A stretch of DNA of 64,000 bases from Anaeramoeba flamelloides (taxonomy: Eukaryota > Metamonada > Anaeramoebidae). Numbering within the stretch: the stretch's first letter is position 1; each line of letters starts with the position of its first letter. A model generated the notes under the pieces. The model had not been told where the DNA came from, ran no database searches, and was given only the letters and a program-made list of their open reading frames with translations. Of the stretch, positions 20,357 to 33,400 are shown one piece after another. A program made the translations under genes and the position numbers. The stretch covers positions 6,944,001 to 7,008,000 of the forward strand of contig JANTQA010000033.1 in NCBI GenBank assembly GCA_027625915.1. The letters run 5' to 3'.

Positions 20357-23218
20357 TTAATTTTGATTAAGCATTTGCAAGTTTTCAATTCTTCTTTTCC
20401 ATTCCATTTGCAATTGCCGATTGATGAATGACAATATTAACTTTTTCTCAGGATGGGTGATCTCTAAAAAAGTATTATTAAATTTATTATTAAAATTTTC
20501 ATTCTCATGAACAAGTTGATTCTTTTTTTTTTTATAAAAATGTTTTTTCCTTTGGACAAATTCATGATTTGTTGCTGATTTACAACGAATTAAGTTGATC
20601 TCTAAAACATGCTCTGATTCAATACCAAATTCAGGGAAAATAATTAAATATTGTTTTTGCAATACTAAATATTTATTTTGCGATATGTTTTTTTTTTTAA
20701 ATTTAAATCTCTTTTTTTTTTTCTTTTTTTTATTTTTTGACTCATCTGAAATAGATATTAATTTTGCATATCCTTCATATTCCATATCAATAATTTCACT
20801 TTTATCGAATATTAAGAACCCATTTTGCTTTTTTTTCCTAATTCGATTTTTCCTTTTCATTTTCATTTCCTCTATTTCATTATGTAATTCTTTAATAGGC
20901 GAGTCGTTAATATTTTTGTTATCGTTTTGATTAAATTTTTGTGATTTGGTAACATTATGATATGTATTCATTTCGCCAACCCGTTCATTTAGCTCGCCTT
21001 GAGTTTTGCTTCGTTCTTCACTTTCTCTATTAATTTTTGAATACTTTAAATAAGGATTATAAATTTCATCTACAAATGTTGAGATTGGTGGTTTGGTTGT
21101 TAGACTCATTTTTCGAGAAACTCTTGGTGAGGATGGTTTTTCAAAAGTCACTGAAATACTTGACTTTAAGGTTTTTTTCTTATTATCCACACTATCATTA
21201 TCATTATCATTATCATTCTCATTCACAACCTCATTATCATTTTGATCCTGATCATCATTTGATTTCAAATCCTGAATATCATTTACACCTATAGATTGAG
21301 AATGTTCATTTTGGGTTTCTTGATTATTTTTCATTTCCTTTGCCATCATTTCACCCCTTTCTGTCGTCCCCCCTTCCCCTTCCATTTTTTCTTTCACTTT
21401 TCTCTTGCCTTTTATTCCACTCTCGTCCTTTTCATTTGTTTCAAAATTTTCATTATTCATTTTTTTTTCCATTTTTAAATTTAATTGGTTATGAAGACCA
21501 ATTCTATGATTTTCTGTTGCCTTTTCTTGGACTTTTAAATTTATTGAATGATAAATATTTTTAAAATTTTCAATTTTATCTCTAATAATTTCGTTTTGTA
21601 TTTCTGTTTGATCAATATAAAGAAGAATATTTATATTTTTATTTTGTAACTCTTTTATTTTTTTATCTAAGGTTTCAAAATCTGCAAGAATACCGATCCG
21701 CTTGATCCAAAATTCTCTTTTTTGAGATATTTTTTGAATGTTAGTATCAATAATTTTGACAATATTATTTAATTTATAAATTTTTTCAGAAAAGCTTTTT
21801 ATTGCTTTTCTGACTCTTTGTTGAGTTTTTAACATATTTATATTTCTATTACTATTATCATTAATATTCTCATTCATATTCACATTCAGATTACCACTAC
21901 TAGTTATACACTCATTACCACCACTATTATTATAGATTTTTGAAAATTTTTCGATTTTGAATTTTAATTGATCATTCTTATCCTTTATTTGAATTAATTT
22001 GTTATTTACATCCTTTATTTGTTTTTTACTCAAGTCCAATGAGCCAGTTTGCGAATGTAAATTATATTTGCGTTCATAATATTTGAGATTATTTTGTGTT
22101 TGTTTAATTTTTACAAATAGTTGCTCGCAATTGATAAATAGATTTTCAATCAAGTTTGTTCTATTTTTTCTTCGCTCGGCTAGCTTTGAGATGTCATGAG
22201 AAGAACCTTGGTTTTCAATTAATAATTTTCGTTTTTTAATTCTAATCTCGTTGATTTGCTGCTTTGACGAATAAATGGATTGCTGCGAATGACTGAGCGC
22301 ATGTCTCAGACGAAATAACTGTTCTGTGATTGTTAAGATCTTGGATTTTATTTGATCATTTTCTTTCCTTTGACTTTGTTTTCGAATTAAAAACCTATTA
22401 ATATACTTTGATCCCGTTGCTAAGGATTCCAGACTGGATTGAATTTGGCTTTGTAAAATGAGAGATTGGCTTTTGTAATGGCAATACGTACGAAAGAGAT
22501 TATGTGTGATTTCTTCTTGATTTTCACATTGTGTGAATTGGCAATGAAGGCTTTTGCCCAGCAATTGTAATGAGAGACTATTGCTCCGTATGGACAATGA
22601 GAAAAGAACTTGAAACAATTGTTTTTTTAATTGTTTCTCAGATTGCTGAAGCCTGGCTAATTCGAGACACAAATGATCTAAATTACATAACCTTAGGAAC
22701 ATCCTTTGAAAACGATCATTTGAAATTTTCACACATTCTAATCTTTGTTGATCCATTCTTTGAGACTTTTGATCTGTTGTCTGATCCAAAGTGTTACTGC
22801 TCTCCGATTTGCTTGATCCATTGTTACTATCCTTCTTCTTCTTCTTCTTCTTATTATTATTGCTATTAACCTGATTCTTATTCAGATTGAGATCTCGTGT
22901 TGTGGTTAAAAGTAGGTTGTTCTCATTATTTCCCCTTTTTTGGTTTGCTCTTATCTGAACCCCTTTCAGTCTGTTCTTTAAAGACCTTAATTTTTGACAA
23001 TTCAGATTAGACTCCTGCTTTAAAGTTTCTTTTAATAGGTTTTTTTTGTGATATTGACCCAGAAGAGTGATTTTGTTTTGAATTTTCTTGTTGTAATGAG
23101 AAAATTGTTTTTGCTTGTTAAAATTAAATTGATTGATTTTATGAACGAGATCCTTTTGTGATTCTTGTAAATTCCTATTTTTTTGGAGAAGTACACCAAG
23201 ACCAGGTGTGGTGTTCAT
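20357..23218 (-). CDS. Coiled-coil protein with C-terminal PH-like domain
   Basis: Single uninterrupted 953-residue frame; I do not recognise the family. The first ~600 residues are rich in Lys, Gln, Leu and Asn with heptad-like spacing (for example KKQLFQVLFSLS, LIQIKDKNDQLKFKIEKF), predicting long coiled coils with Asn/Ser-rich breaks. A central acidic, Asn/Asp-rich low-complexity stretch follows. The last ~160 residues start with EGYAKLISISD and have a strand pattern (NKYLVLQKQYLIIFPE, then HVLEINLIRCKSA, then FLEITHPEKKLILSF). They end in a helix with the single Trp of PH domains (QMEWKRRIENL), with a Lys-rich insert in the first loop. I infer a membrane-phosphoinositide or protein-binding PH fold and a scaffold role. 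The start is the first Met after stops and no upstream exon is needed. A BAR or UVRAG/ATG14-type relationship was considered but no motif supports it. Confidence 0.72.
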   Translation of the reverse strand: MNTTPGLGVLLQKNRNLQESQKDLVHKINQFNFNKQKQFSHYNKKIQNKITLLGQYHKKNLLKETLKQESNLNCQKLRSLKNRLKGVQIRANQKRGNNENNLLLTTTRDLNLNKNQVNSNNNKKKKKKKDSNNGSSKSESSNTLDQTTDQKSQRMDQQRLECVKISNDRFQRMFLRLCNLDHLCLELARLQQSEKQLKKQLFQVLFSLSIRSNSLSLQLLGKSLHCQFTQCENQEEITHNLFRTYCHYKSQSLILQSQIQSSLESLATGSKYINRFLIRKQSQRKENDQIKSKILTITEQLFRLRHALSHSQQSIYSSKQQINEIRIKKRKLLIENQGSSHDISKLAERRKNRTNLIENLFINCEQLFVKIKQTQNNLKYYERKYNLHSQTGSLDLSKKQIKDVNNKLIQIKDKNDQLKFKIEKFSKIYNNSGGNECITSSGNLNVNMNENINDNSNRNINMLKTQQRVRKAIKSFSEKIYKLNNIVKIIDTNIQKISQKREFWIKRIGILADFETLDKKIKELQNKNINILLYIDQTEIQNEIIRDKIENFKNIYHSINLKVQEKATENHRIGLHNQLNLKMEKKMNNENFETNEKDESGIKGKRKVKEKMEGEGGTTERGEMMAKEMKNNQETQNEHSQSIGVNDIQDLKSNDDQDQNDNEVVNENDNDNDNDSVDNKKKTLKSSISVTFEKPSSPRVSRKMSLTTKPPISTFVDEIYNPYLKYSKINRESEERSKTQGELNERVGEMNTYHNVTKSQKFNQNDNKNINDSPIKELHNEIEEMKMKRKNRIRKKKQNGFLIFDKSEIIDMEYEGYAKLISISDESKNKKKKKKKRFKFKKKNISQNKYLVLQKQYLIIFPEFGIESEHVLEINLIRCKSATNHEFVQRKKHFYKKKKNQLVHENENFNNKFNNTFLEITHPEKKLILSFINRQLQMEWKRRIENLQMLNQN

Positions 23219-24823
23219 CTTTTAATGGTTGTTTTTAGGTTTTTCTTTTGTTTTTGTTTTTTTAATTATTAATTATTTTTACAAATCAAAGTTAAAAAAA
23301 TGACTTTCTGTTTTTCTGTTTAATGTTTCCTTTTCAAAATATTAAAGAATTCTTAGAATACTACAACCTCGTTTGAGTGCTTTTGGTCAATATCTTTTCA
23401 AGATCAATTTGGTTGTTTAATAAATTTTGTAACATAAAAGTTTTAAAAAGAATAATTAACAAAAGGGAATTTTCCAGTAAAATTGTAAAATTTTTTTAAG
23501 AATTCAAACCTCACATCGATTATCTTGTGACTCAAAATTTACACATTGTTTTCTCTTCAAATTTAAAATTACCTACCTTCATTGTTTTTTTTTTTTACTG
23601 TCAAAGCTTAATCCTTTTAATTTCCAAAAAATACTTAAAATTAACTTTTTCTGATCAATTAAAAATATTCTTAAAAAGTCAAAAATAATTACCCATTTAA
23701 AAAGAAAAATACAAAAATGATTCATGTAACTATGAATCGGGCTAATTGGGATACCAAATAATTCTTCATAATTTCTCAATTTTACCCCTTTAGTAAATGA
23801 AGAAATCCAAAAAATCTTAAAACTAAAAACATTAATTGAGAAAATAAATGAAAAATAAAAGTGAAATTTTGATCTTTAAATCTTAAAATACGAATTATCT
23901 TTTTTATCAATTTAAAATTATTTGTATTTCTTTAAATTTGAGAAGGGAGTTTGATTATTTTAAAATTTAATTAAAAAATGGAAAACAATTTGTGAAAAAA
24001 GAAATCCTCTAAGTTTCATTTGAAATTTAAAATTTTGAAAAAATTATTACAAGAAAGTTTTAAAGAAAATAAAACTCTTATTTCATAAATGTAACAAATA
24101 GATAATTATCATTGTAGATGTTTTCGAATAAATTTAGAATTTATCGAAAGGGAAAATCACAATAAATAAGGCTCGGATTTTAAGTTATTTTCTCTTACAA
24201 TTTCCTAGATAGGTGAATTATATGGGTTCTCTATTTATAAAAGGTTTAAAATTGAGAAATTATGAAGAATTATTTCGTATCTCAATTCGCTCAATTCAAA
24301 GTTAACCCAATCATTTTTATATTTTTCTTTTTAAACATGTATATATTTTTGAATTCTAATAATATATTTAATTGATCATAATAAATTGTTCTTTCTCATG
24401 TTTTTTCTTTTTAATTGAAAGGTTTTCGTTTTGACAACTAGCTTTCAATTTTTATCTCTTTTTTGAAAAAACAAAAAAGATAATTTGAATTGTATTTTTT
24501 ACCAAAACTTTAATTTTATATCATTCTTACAATAAATGAATTTCAAATTCACTCAGTTACTCAACAACATTTTTCGTGGAGACCTATAAATCAGAGTTGG
24601 TCTTATATAAGGAAATTAAACAAGAATCATTTCTAATCATAGAAAAATATGATTAGGTTTTTTTTTTTTTTACTTTGAAATTGGGATTTTTGGTTTTCAA
24701 AAGAACTTTTTTAGAGAATTATTTTTTTTATTTTACATTTCTATTTCTCTATTATTCTTTTATTGTGATTTATCTTTATTTTCCCGAGTTGAGTTGACCA
24801 TTCTGATTTTTGAAAAATGTTAA

Positions 24824-24996
24824 TGGACTAATCTCTATTAAATTTTTTTTACTTAAATTTAATATGGATGTGAAATAATTTTTTTGCCAATTTGTTAGAC
24901 GCGAAAGACCCTATTTATTTTCAATATTCTATATATTTCAGGATAAGGAATCCTTATTTAGAAATTGGCCAAAAAAAAATAATATAGACTAGTCCC
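24824..24996. mobile_element. TTAA-type miniature element, family 2, copy 2
   Basis: Left TTAA (24820-24823) then TGGACTAATCTCTATTAAAT; right AATATAGACTAGTCCC then TTAA (24997-25000). The perfect TTAA duplicates on both sides make this the clearest member for target-site typing. Confidence 0.88.
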
Positions 24997-26637
24997 TTAA
25001 AAAACCTCTCTTTGAAGAATAAGATCATGAAAAAAATAATAAGAAAACTCAAAAAATTGATAATTTTTTTTTTTGAGAGAACTTTAGTAAAATTGACAAT
25101 TTAACCAATTTTTTTCATGAAATAAATGAAATATTATATAACAATGAAGATTTGTAAGAAGCACATAAACTGGAATACAATATCTCTATTTTTAGTTACT
25201 TTTTGATAAAAATTAATTTTACATTTTAACTACTTTGTCATATCTCGCTCAATGCACAATAAAAAAATGTTTAATTAGAATTGTGCATTTTTTTTGAGTA
25301 TTATCAGTTTTAAATGAATGATAACTTTACTACTATCAAATTGATTTTGAAATAAATAAAAAAAAATAATCTATTTTCCAATCTTATATTTATTATTTGA
25401 TAAAATTACTTTCTTGTCAAGTTCAGTTTTATTTTTAATTATTCCAATAGAAAACTTGTCTTTGAAAAATTTTTGAGAAACAAATTACTTGTTATTTACT
25501 AAATAATTTTCAAGATTATCTTTAATATCAATTTTAGTTATAATTAATCTAAATTTTTTTTGGTTCAAGAATATAGGATATTTTCTAAATTCATATTTAA
25601 AAATCTAGATTTATTGGATGTATCTGTTTGATTTTTCTAAGAATTTTTTTTTCAAAATAAATTCTTTATATTAATTATGATTATTACTTTCAATTTTTTC
25701 ACTATTTTTTTTGTTTTTTTTTTGAGTTTAAATCTTTTTTTTTCTAGTTAATTTTCAATTTTCAGAATTCAATTCATTTAAAATTTTAAATTTTTAAACA
25801 GTATTCTTTATTTAGGATTATTATGATCAAAAGATTTGAAAAATGAAATTTGAAAAAAAAATTGTTTAAAAAATGTTTTTTAAAAAAATAAAAAATAGGA
25901 AAGGAGTGAGAAATTCAAGTAATTTCTTGTTTTTTTTCCATCCAAATTAAGAAGAAAAAGAAAAAAAATATCTCGAAAAATAGTTTTTCCAAATCTTTTT
26001 TTTTTTTCATTCTTAATATCATTAGATCATTTTGGAAGGTAATCTTTCTTGTTTGGTCTTCGAAAAGAAAATATTTGTTTCAAATGTATACCTTTTCTTA
26101 TGTGTTTATTTGATTTGTTCTATGACTTAATTTCAATTATTCCTATATACAAATTTCTTGATTTACAAGATATTTCAATAATAAGAAAAATTTAATCAAA
26201 AAAAAAAAAATCCTAAAAAGTTTAAAAATTAAAGATTAAACACTATTTATTTTTGTTTTTTTCACAAATAGAATTGATAATGATATTCTGATTCCAAGTT
26301 TTAATAACCTAGCCCTCTAAAAAAAATTTTAAAGAAGGTTATATTATTGGAATTTTTCAAAAATGATAAAAGGTACGTATTATATACAAACAATAAAATC
26401 CCAAAAACCAACAAAATGGTAATCAACAAATTTATCCAAAACTATCTCAAAAAGTCACACAATGAAACTGGTGATACTTGTATTTACAAAAAAAAAAATA
26501 ATTGACCCCTTAGTTAAAAAAACCCTAACACAATTTTTATCTGGGAACCTTACTGAAAACCAAATGAAAAATCAATTAAAAGAAGATACAAATTATGTTT
26601 AAAGAATAATTCATTAAATTATTTTCAAATAAATCAA

Positions 26638-26810
26638 GGGACTAATCTCTATTAATTTTTTTAACACATATTTAATAAAGATTCAGATAATATTTTGCCA
26701 ATTACTTTGATTTGAAAAACCCTGTTTATTTTCAATATTAAACATATTTCTAGATAATAAATCCGTATTTAGAAATTGGTCAAAAAAAAAAAATAATTTA
26801 GACTAGAGAC
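26638..26810. mobile_element. TTAA-type miniature element, family 2, copy 3
   Basis: Left end GGGACTAATCTCTATTAATT (preceded by TCAA, one change from TTAA), right end TTTAGACTAGAGAC then TTAA. Interior matches copies at 2562 and 24824. Confidence 0.85.
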
Positions 26811-26904
26811 TTAACAAAGAAAAATTGGTTTGTCTATTTGTGAAATATCCCTTATAAGAGTTGTTTTAGGATTAATCGAAATATACAAATTAGTCAACTA
26901 ATAC

Positions 26905-27120
26905 TTAATGATAGATCAATCAAAGAAAAACCCTACTTAAAAATAGTATTATAATTACTATTATTGAGATGAGTGATCTATCATTTTATCTTTAGTTATT
27001 TATTTTTTCTTTTCTTAATCGATCTGAATTTTCATTTTCAGTTCTGTTAAGTTTCTCAATTGAAAATCATGTTTTAATTTTTTCCCTTTTTGCTTTTTCT
27101 CAAAAACTGTCAAAGAACCC
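26905..27120 (+). repeat. Dispersed repeat, family 6, copy 2
   Basis: ATGATAGATCAATCAAAGAA, AGTTATTTATTTTTTCTTTT and TTTTCATTTTCAGTTCTGTT line up with 11275-11500. Sits 300 bp upstream of the FHA-AAA start codon. Confidence 0.55.
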
Positions 27121-27420
27121 TGAAATCGACCTTCTTCGAAAAAAAACAAGAGATATTATTGTTGGTTGATAAATCTATAGCACACCATACCGTAGTTTGT
27201 TTTCAATCAAAATTGAGCATGCCTAAATAAAAATTTAAAACAATTTGGATTTTGAATAAAAAAAATTATTTACACATTAACCAACTCTACCCTTAACAAC
27301 ATTTTCCTTTTTTTTTTGATCTAGACATTTTAATAAAGATTTACCAAATTCAATAAATCCCAAAAAATTAGAAATCATTTTTTAAGTTCTTTTATTGAAA
27401 TAATATTCAGCTATTATTTT

Positions 27421-30400
27421 ATGAATAATTTTCTGTTGGGAAAACTTCTTAATCAACCGTTTAGTTACCAACAACCAATTGTTCACGAGAATTTGCGATG
27501 GGGATTCCTTTTCCCACAAACCGAAACAAATCCCTTTATCGATGTTTATGGACAAAAGTTTTCGATTGGATCGTCGTCGAATTGCCAATTTGTCTTAGAA
27601 AAGGATTCAAGCAAAATCTCGACAGTTTTGTTGAGGCTTACAAATAGGGTTGATCAGTCCAAAATGTTTCTTGAAGTGCATGGCCAAAACGGAGAAGTCT
27701 TTTTGAATGAAAAGCTGATCAGGAGAGGTCACAAGATTGCGATCAAGGATGGGGATCATATCACCATTCGCACAAGAGAAAAAAACTACCGCTTTTTGTT
27801 TTTAACTGTCAGGTTTGCACAGCAACACAACTCGTCAAACGAAGAAAGGATCACAAAAAGCACAGAAAAATTCAAAGAAATTGATCAGGCAATTTTTGAA
27901 ACAAAAAGAAAAATCTCAAAAAAACTGAAGACCTTGCTTGAAAAGGCTCATTACAAACAAGAGACTGAAAAACAACAAGGAACGCAAGAAACCTTATGGA
28001 ATTTCCAATACCCTTTAGATTTTTCAATACTAGAACAAATTCGTAATACAGCTACACTCAATTTAATTAGCCCTTTAATGAAAAAAGAAATACAATTCCC
28101 AAACCAACAATCTAAAGTTCTTTTTCTTGGCCCTTCAGGTTTGATCGTTATCATATTAATCTTTTTCTTGTTATTTTCTTTTTCATTTCCAATTTGTTTT
28201 TTGATTGATTTGCTGTGTTGTTTGTTTTCAAAACCACTAACAAAGGAAAAACTTTAAATTTGCTATCACGAAAAAAGTCTTTCAGATTAATTTCTTTCAA
28301 ATTACAAAAAATAAACCAACCAATTTAATTCATGATTAAAAATTTAAATATTTCGTTAATTAGCGAAATAACTATTGCTCGTAAGAATAGTCTGTTGTTA
28401 AATTGTCGATTAAAAACCGTTTTACAGAGTTCCAGGAAAACACTATTTATCTTATTTGAGGCAAATTCAAGTAATCAAATAATAATTAAAATTTTTCAAT
28501 TTGTACAAATGATATTTTGTTCCCTAAAATATTATTCTTATCATGTGTAACTTGATGTTTAAAATGAACTCTTGTTTAACAGCGTCTTCTTTTAAAAAAG
28601 AAAAACAAATATTATAGTCCTTGTGAACCTATCAAAAACAAATTTTTCAATTTTTTTGTCTAATTTAAAATTCAAAAACAAAAGAAAAATAAAAATAGTT
28701 TTTGCTAAGGTAGACCTTTTAATGTTTTTCGACCTACACTAGGCTTTAAGAAAAATGGAAAAATATTTGATTATAGCTTGAATAAGGACTATCCAAATTT
28801 GTGTTTCAGTTGAATATTAATTTTATGTCATTTTCATATTAATCAAATGAAAGTTTATATTTCAATTTCCCAAATATTTTTTTCTCAAATTGCTTTCATG
28901 AAAAAAACATAAGACTTATACAGGATCTTTTAGAAATGAAATTTTGATTATAAAAACCTTGAGATTAATTTCGCTCTTCTTTATTGAACTTTTGGGATAA
29001 AATTGAATTTTTTTTAATTCGTAATTAGCAGTATGTTTAACTTCATATTTATTGAACAGAAAGAATGTCAAATATGATAGAAATTGGTTAAAAATCACAA
29101 TTTATGGCCTTTTTTCTCCAAATTCTTTCATTTGGACAAACAATTTTCAGCGATCAAAATCCAAAATTCAAAATTTACCTTGAAAGATTTGAAAACAAAA
29201 ATTTGGGGATACCTCTATTCCCTATTCCATTTTCCAATCACCATTGTATTTAGATTATGAACAAGATAATAATTAGAAATAATCAGGATAGATGGAGACA
29301 TTTGGGATTAAAAAGGCTGATTTTTTTTTTTAATTTTTTGATCTTATCCCAAATAAAAAAATTATTTTATAACATGTGATAATTATGTTATAGGTGTGTT
29401 ATATTTTTTAAAGTGACTAAAATTTTAAAAGAAACCCATTTAAATATTAAAAACCACATCTATAACATGTTCTGAAAAAAATGAACCAATTCATAACATT
29501 TTTTTTTTTTTTAGAAAAGGCTTTATCAAATCTTGTAACATGATCTATTGGTGTTATATAAAAAAAGAATATTATATAAACGGGCTATTTATTTTTTTTT
29601 AAACATAAACTTTTTTTTTGTGAAATTTGTAAGTTAATAATTTTTGATAACTACATATAAGAAAGAGATTAGAACTCTTAAAAGTTTAAGATAGTATTGT
29701 AGTTGTTGTGGAAAGATTTTGAGAATTCCTTGTATTATTAGGCAAAGTTTTAAAATTTTCTGATCTACTCATTTCTAATTCTAACAAAGTGAATTAAGAA
29801 GTATTTTACTAATAAATTTGTCTTTAAAGATGCTATTTAAAGTTATTTAACAATACTTTAACAATTTTTTTTTCGATGTTGTTTAATTGATAACAGTGAA
29901 ATTATTGAATGTCTTAATTTCAAACCAATTGAACACATAGTTTGGTCCAATAAACCAAAATACTTGTTTAATAAAAACTAAAAAAAAAAGGTACTTGATC
30001 ATTTGGGGAATGTTTGGAAAAGTAATAAATTTCATTTCTTTATTAAAAACAATGTCTAAATATAAACATTATTTTTTTCTCATTTCAAAAAAAAAAGCAA
30101 TATCATTTTTAAAAAAAAAAAATTATTTGTTCTCTTTTTTCTTAAAAAAAAGAGAGAATAAACCATTTGTAAAAGATTTTGAAAAGGAGAAAAAAAATGA
30201 AATAAATATTATTAAGAAAAAAATTAAAAAAAAAAACATTTTTTTTTACTACTATTAAGTCAAGAAATTTTAGAGAGGAAGGTTCAAAATCATTCATTGT
30301 TAAGAACACCAGGTGTGTGCAGGTTTTTAAGTTTGATCGTTTTCTAGAATTGTTTGACAAACGGGAAAAAAAAAGAGGAAATAGATCTCATTGAAAGGAT

Positions 30401-33400
30401 AGACGATCTAGTTTGTTTCTGTAAAATTCAAACCAAGTTTTGTCTCCAACGATTAAAATGTAAAATTTAACTTCAATGCTTTTTTTGATAACTCCATTGG
30501 AAGAATAAGATCCTTTGAAGAACAAGTTATTCAAAGTAGAATTAAGAATAACAAATTAGTTGTCTTTTTGGTTTTATTTGTTTGGTTTGTTTGTTTTGTT
30601 CGATGAGTTAGATCATGAGTTCCAAAAATAAATAGCATCTCATATTGTTTCGTTTTTTTCAATAATCACCTTTTTATAATTCTTCGTTTTGGATCCCTTC
30701 TATACTCAAAATAATGATATTGATTTAGTGATAAGATGATATCCATTGTCGTTCTTCGAACTCCTCAATATCATCTTATATCACTTCGAACAATCTCATT
30801 TTTTCGTTCTTCCAGGCCAAACTCAGATTATAACAAGGAAATTGTTGAACAAATAAAAATAATAAACACAGTTATTTTGAATTGTTATAAAATGATTTTT
30901 TTATTAGGGTGATTGTCGAAAATTAAAAGAAAGAATTAAATTTTTAAGAAAAATCTATATCAGATTTAAATAAACACACTAAACATTAATTCTTGATTAA
31001 GTCTCAATAATATTTGTAAAATTCATTTTTCTTCAATTAATCAATTGTCAAATACTATTTTATAAAATCAAATCCAAATATTTTATTTAAGGAAAAATAA
31101 TATTAAAACATTAATTTATTTTTTTTTTTTAATGCAAAATTTTTATTTTCGAAAAAAATATAAAAAAGGATCTCAAATTCTTCAACAAAGGTTAGGAGTA
31201 GCAATTGCAAATTCATTTAATGCGCAAAATTTGACTGTTGGTGAAGAAGATTTTGGAGTTTTTACAAAAAAAAGGGGAAATGAAGATATAAGAGAAAGAA
31301 TACCAAATTTACCTGTTATGTTTAAAGTTGGTGATATTGTAAAATATGTTGGATCTCGTAATTATGCAAATACCCTGGGAGAAGAAATCACAACCATGGG
31401 TCCTTCACCTGGAGACAGAGGTGTTGTTGTAGTAACATTTGATAACAATTTAAAATCACCCTACATTGGCGTACAATTTCAAAAAGACTTTCCAGGGGGG
31501 AGTGATTTAGGAGGGATATGCTTAGAAAATAAAACAAAGGCTGGATATTTTGTAAACAAAGAAGAAGTGAGTGTTCTTGATGATGATTTAATTGATCTTC
31601 CTGCATTGGCAATGCGAACAATTATGTCTTTTATAAAAAAAAGGCAAGCAAAGGAAAAAGAAATTAAATTAACAAATAAAAATTTACAATTAAAAAAAGA
31701 AAATGGAATTGAAAATGAAATGGAAACTGAAAAGAAAAGCCAAAATGGAAATGAAGAAAAAGAGGAGAAGCTGAACGGAAAGGATAAGGGAGAGAATCAA
31801 GACCATATTGAAATTGAAATTGAAAAGGAAAAGGAAAAGGGGAAGGGGAAGGGGAAGGGAAAGGAAAAGGAAAAGGAATTCAAGCCATTAATCTTATGCT
31901 TAAAAGAAATTGATAAATGGTTTGTTAGATCGAACGAAGCAAAACAAATTTTTAAAAATCAGATTCATTCGATCACAAATAACAATTTAATAATGGTAAT
32001 TGGATTTGTATCAAATAATAATTTTTTAAAATTAAGTGCTTCTCGAGATTTTGAAACCTCGAATCAAATTTCTGGAATAAGAAATTCTAAAACAAAAAAT
32101 AAAAAAAATCAAACCTCTATGGTTTCAAAATCTAAAAAAAATCCAAACATTGATAAGAGCAACACAATAAAAAATAATATGAAGGAAAACAACAACAACA
32201 ACAACAATAATAATAATAATAATATGAATAATAATAATAATATGAATATGAATAATAAGACTACTACTAATCATAATAATGTTGACATTGCTAATTCCAC
32301 CACAAACCAAAATATGAATAATACAAATACAAACAAAGTAAATAAAACTAATAATGTTAATAATAAAAATAATCCTTCAAGTTTTAAAACACCCTTTTCA
32401 ATGAATAATAATGCCAACAATAACACTAATAAAAAAAACATGTTTATTAACAAGAACATTAACAATAATAAAAATGATCAAGAAAAAAAAACCATTTTAA
32501 AAAAAGATGAAAATAATAAGGTTAATCCAACTATCAATAAAGCTAGTGTAAAAAAAGGAACAAATCAAAATTCAATTGACAATAAGAAAACAAATCCAAA
32601 TAAAAACAATTCTCGAAAGAAAATTCCAACAATCTCAAAAACGTCTTTAAGCTTTTCGAAGATATACAAAAAAAATTCTGAAATAAGAATGACTTTTCGA
32701 TTTTTATTAGAACAATTACCAAATAAAATCTTTTTAAGGCCAAATAATAAACCAGAAAATATTATAAAATGGAAAGATTGTATTGAAGGCGACAATTTGC
32801 GAATCAGAGCAAATCAAAATAAAGTATTGCTTGAACGTGTTTTAGATAAATATGATTTCCAAGAATCAAATATTGAAATTGAAAAAAGATTACTTTCAGA
32901 TCAAAAATATACTGAAGAAGAAATAGAATCAATTATAGGCTTTAGTGTATTAAATAAATGGTCCAAAGAAATTGGAGAAGAAGGAAAAATAAATCTTACA
33001 GATCTCAAAGAAAAAAATGAAAATATAATCGTTAATAATAATATTAATATTAATTCTGAAGATTTAAACAAGCAATTTTATTCTACAATGCCTGAATTTA
33101 AAAAGAAAAATAATGAAAAAATCAAAAGAAATTTCAATGATGAAAATGAGAATATTAATAAAAAAAATAATAATGTAAAAAATAAACAAAGAAGAAAATT
33201 AAATTCAAAATCACTTAATAAAAATAATCCAAAAAAAAAACAAAAAAAAAACAAAAAAAATGATATCAAAATTGAAAACAATAAAGAAAATGATCAGAAA
33301 AAAGGAAACAAAAATAAAAATAAAAATAAAAATGAAAATGATAGACAAATAATACCATTCGATATAAATTCACAAGAAAATGAACAACGTGAAGTTATTA

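Larger units (their letters stand above)
23219..27420. other. Divergent intergenic region with two TTAA-type MITEs
   Basis: Upstream of both flanking genes, so two promoters should be here; none is recognisable. Holds family 2 copies (24824-24996, 26638-26810) and a family 6 copy (26905-27120). The reading frame of the FHA gene is open upstream to about 27340, so a longer N-terminus cannot be excluded. Confidence 0.7.

Noticed and set aside
31132..31168. ATG at 31132 as start of a separate AAA protein
   Set aside because: The 12 codons before 31169 have no homology, while joining at 31169 restores the degenerate AAA module begun in the FHA exon.
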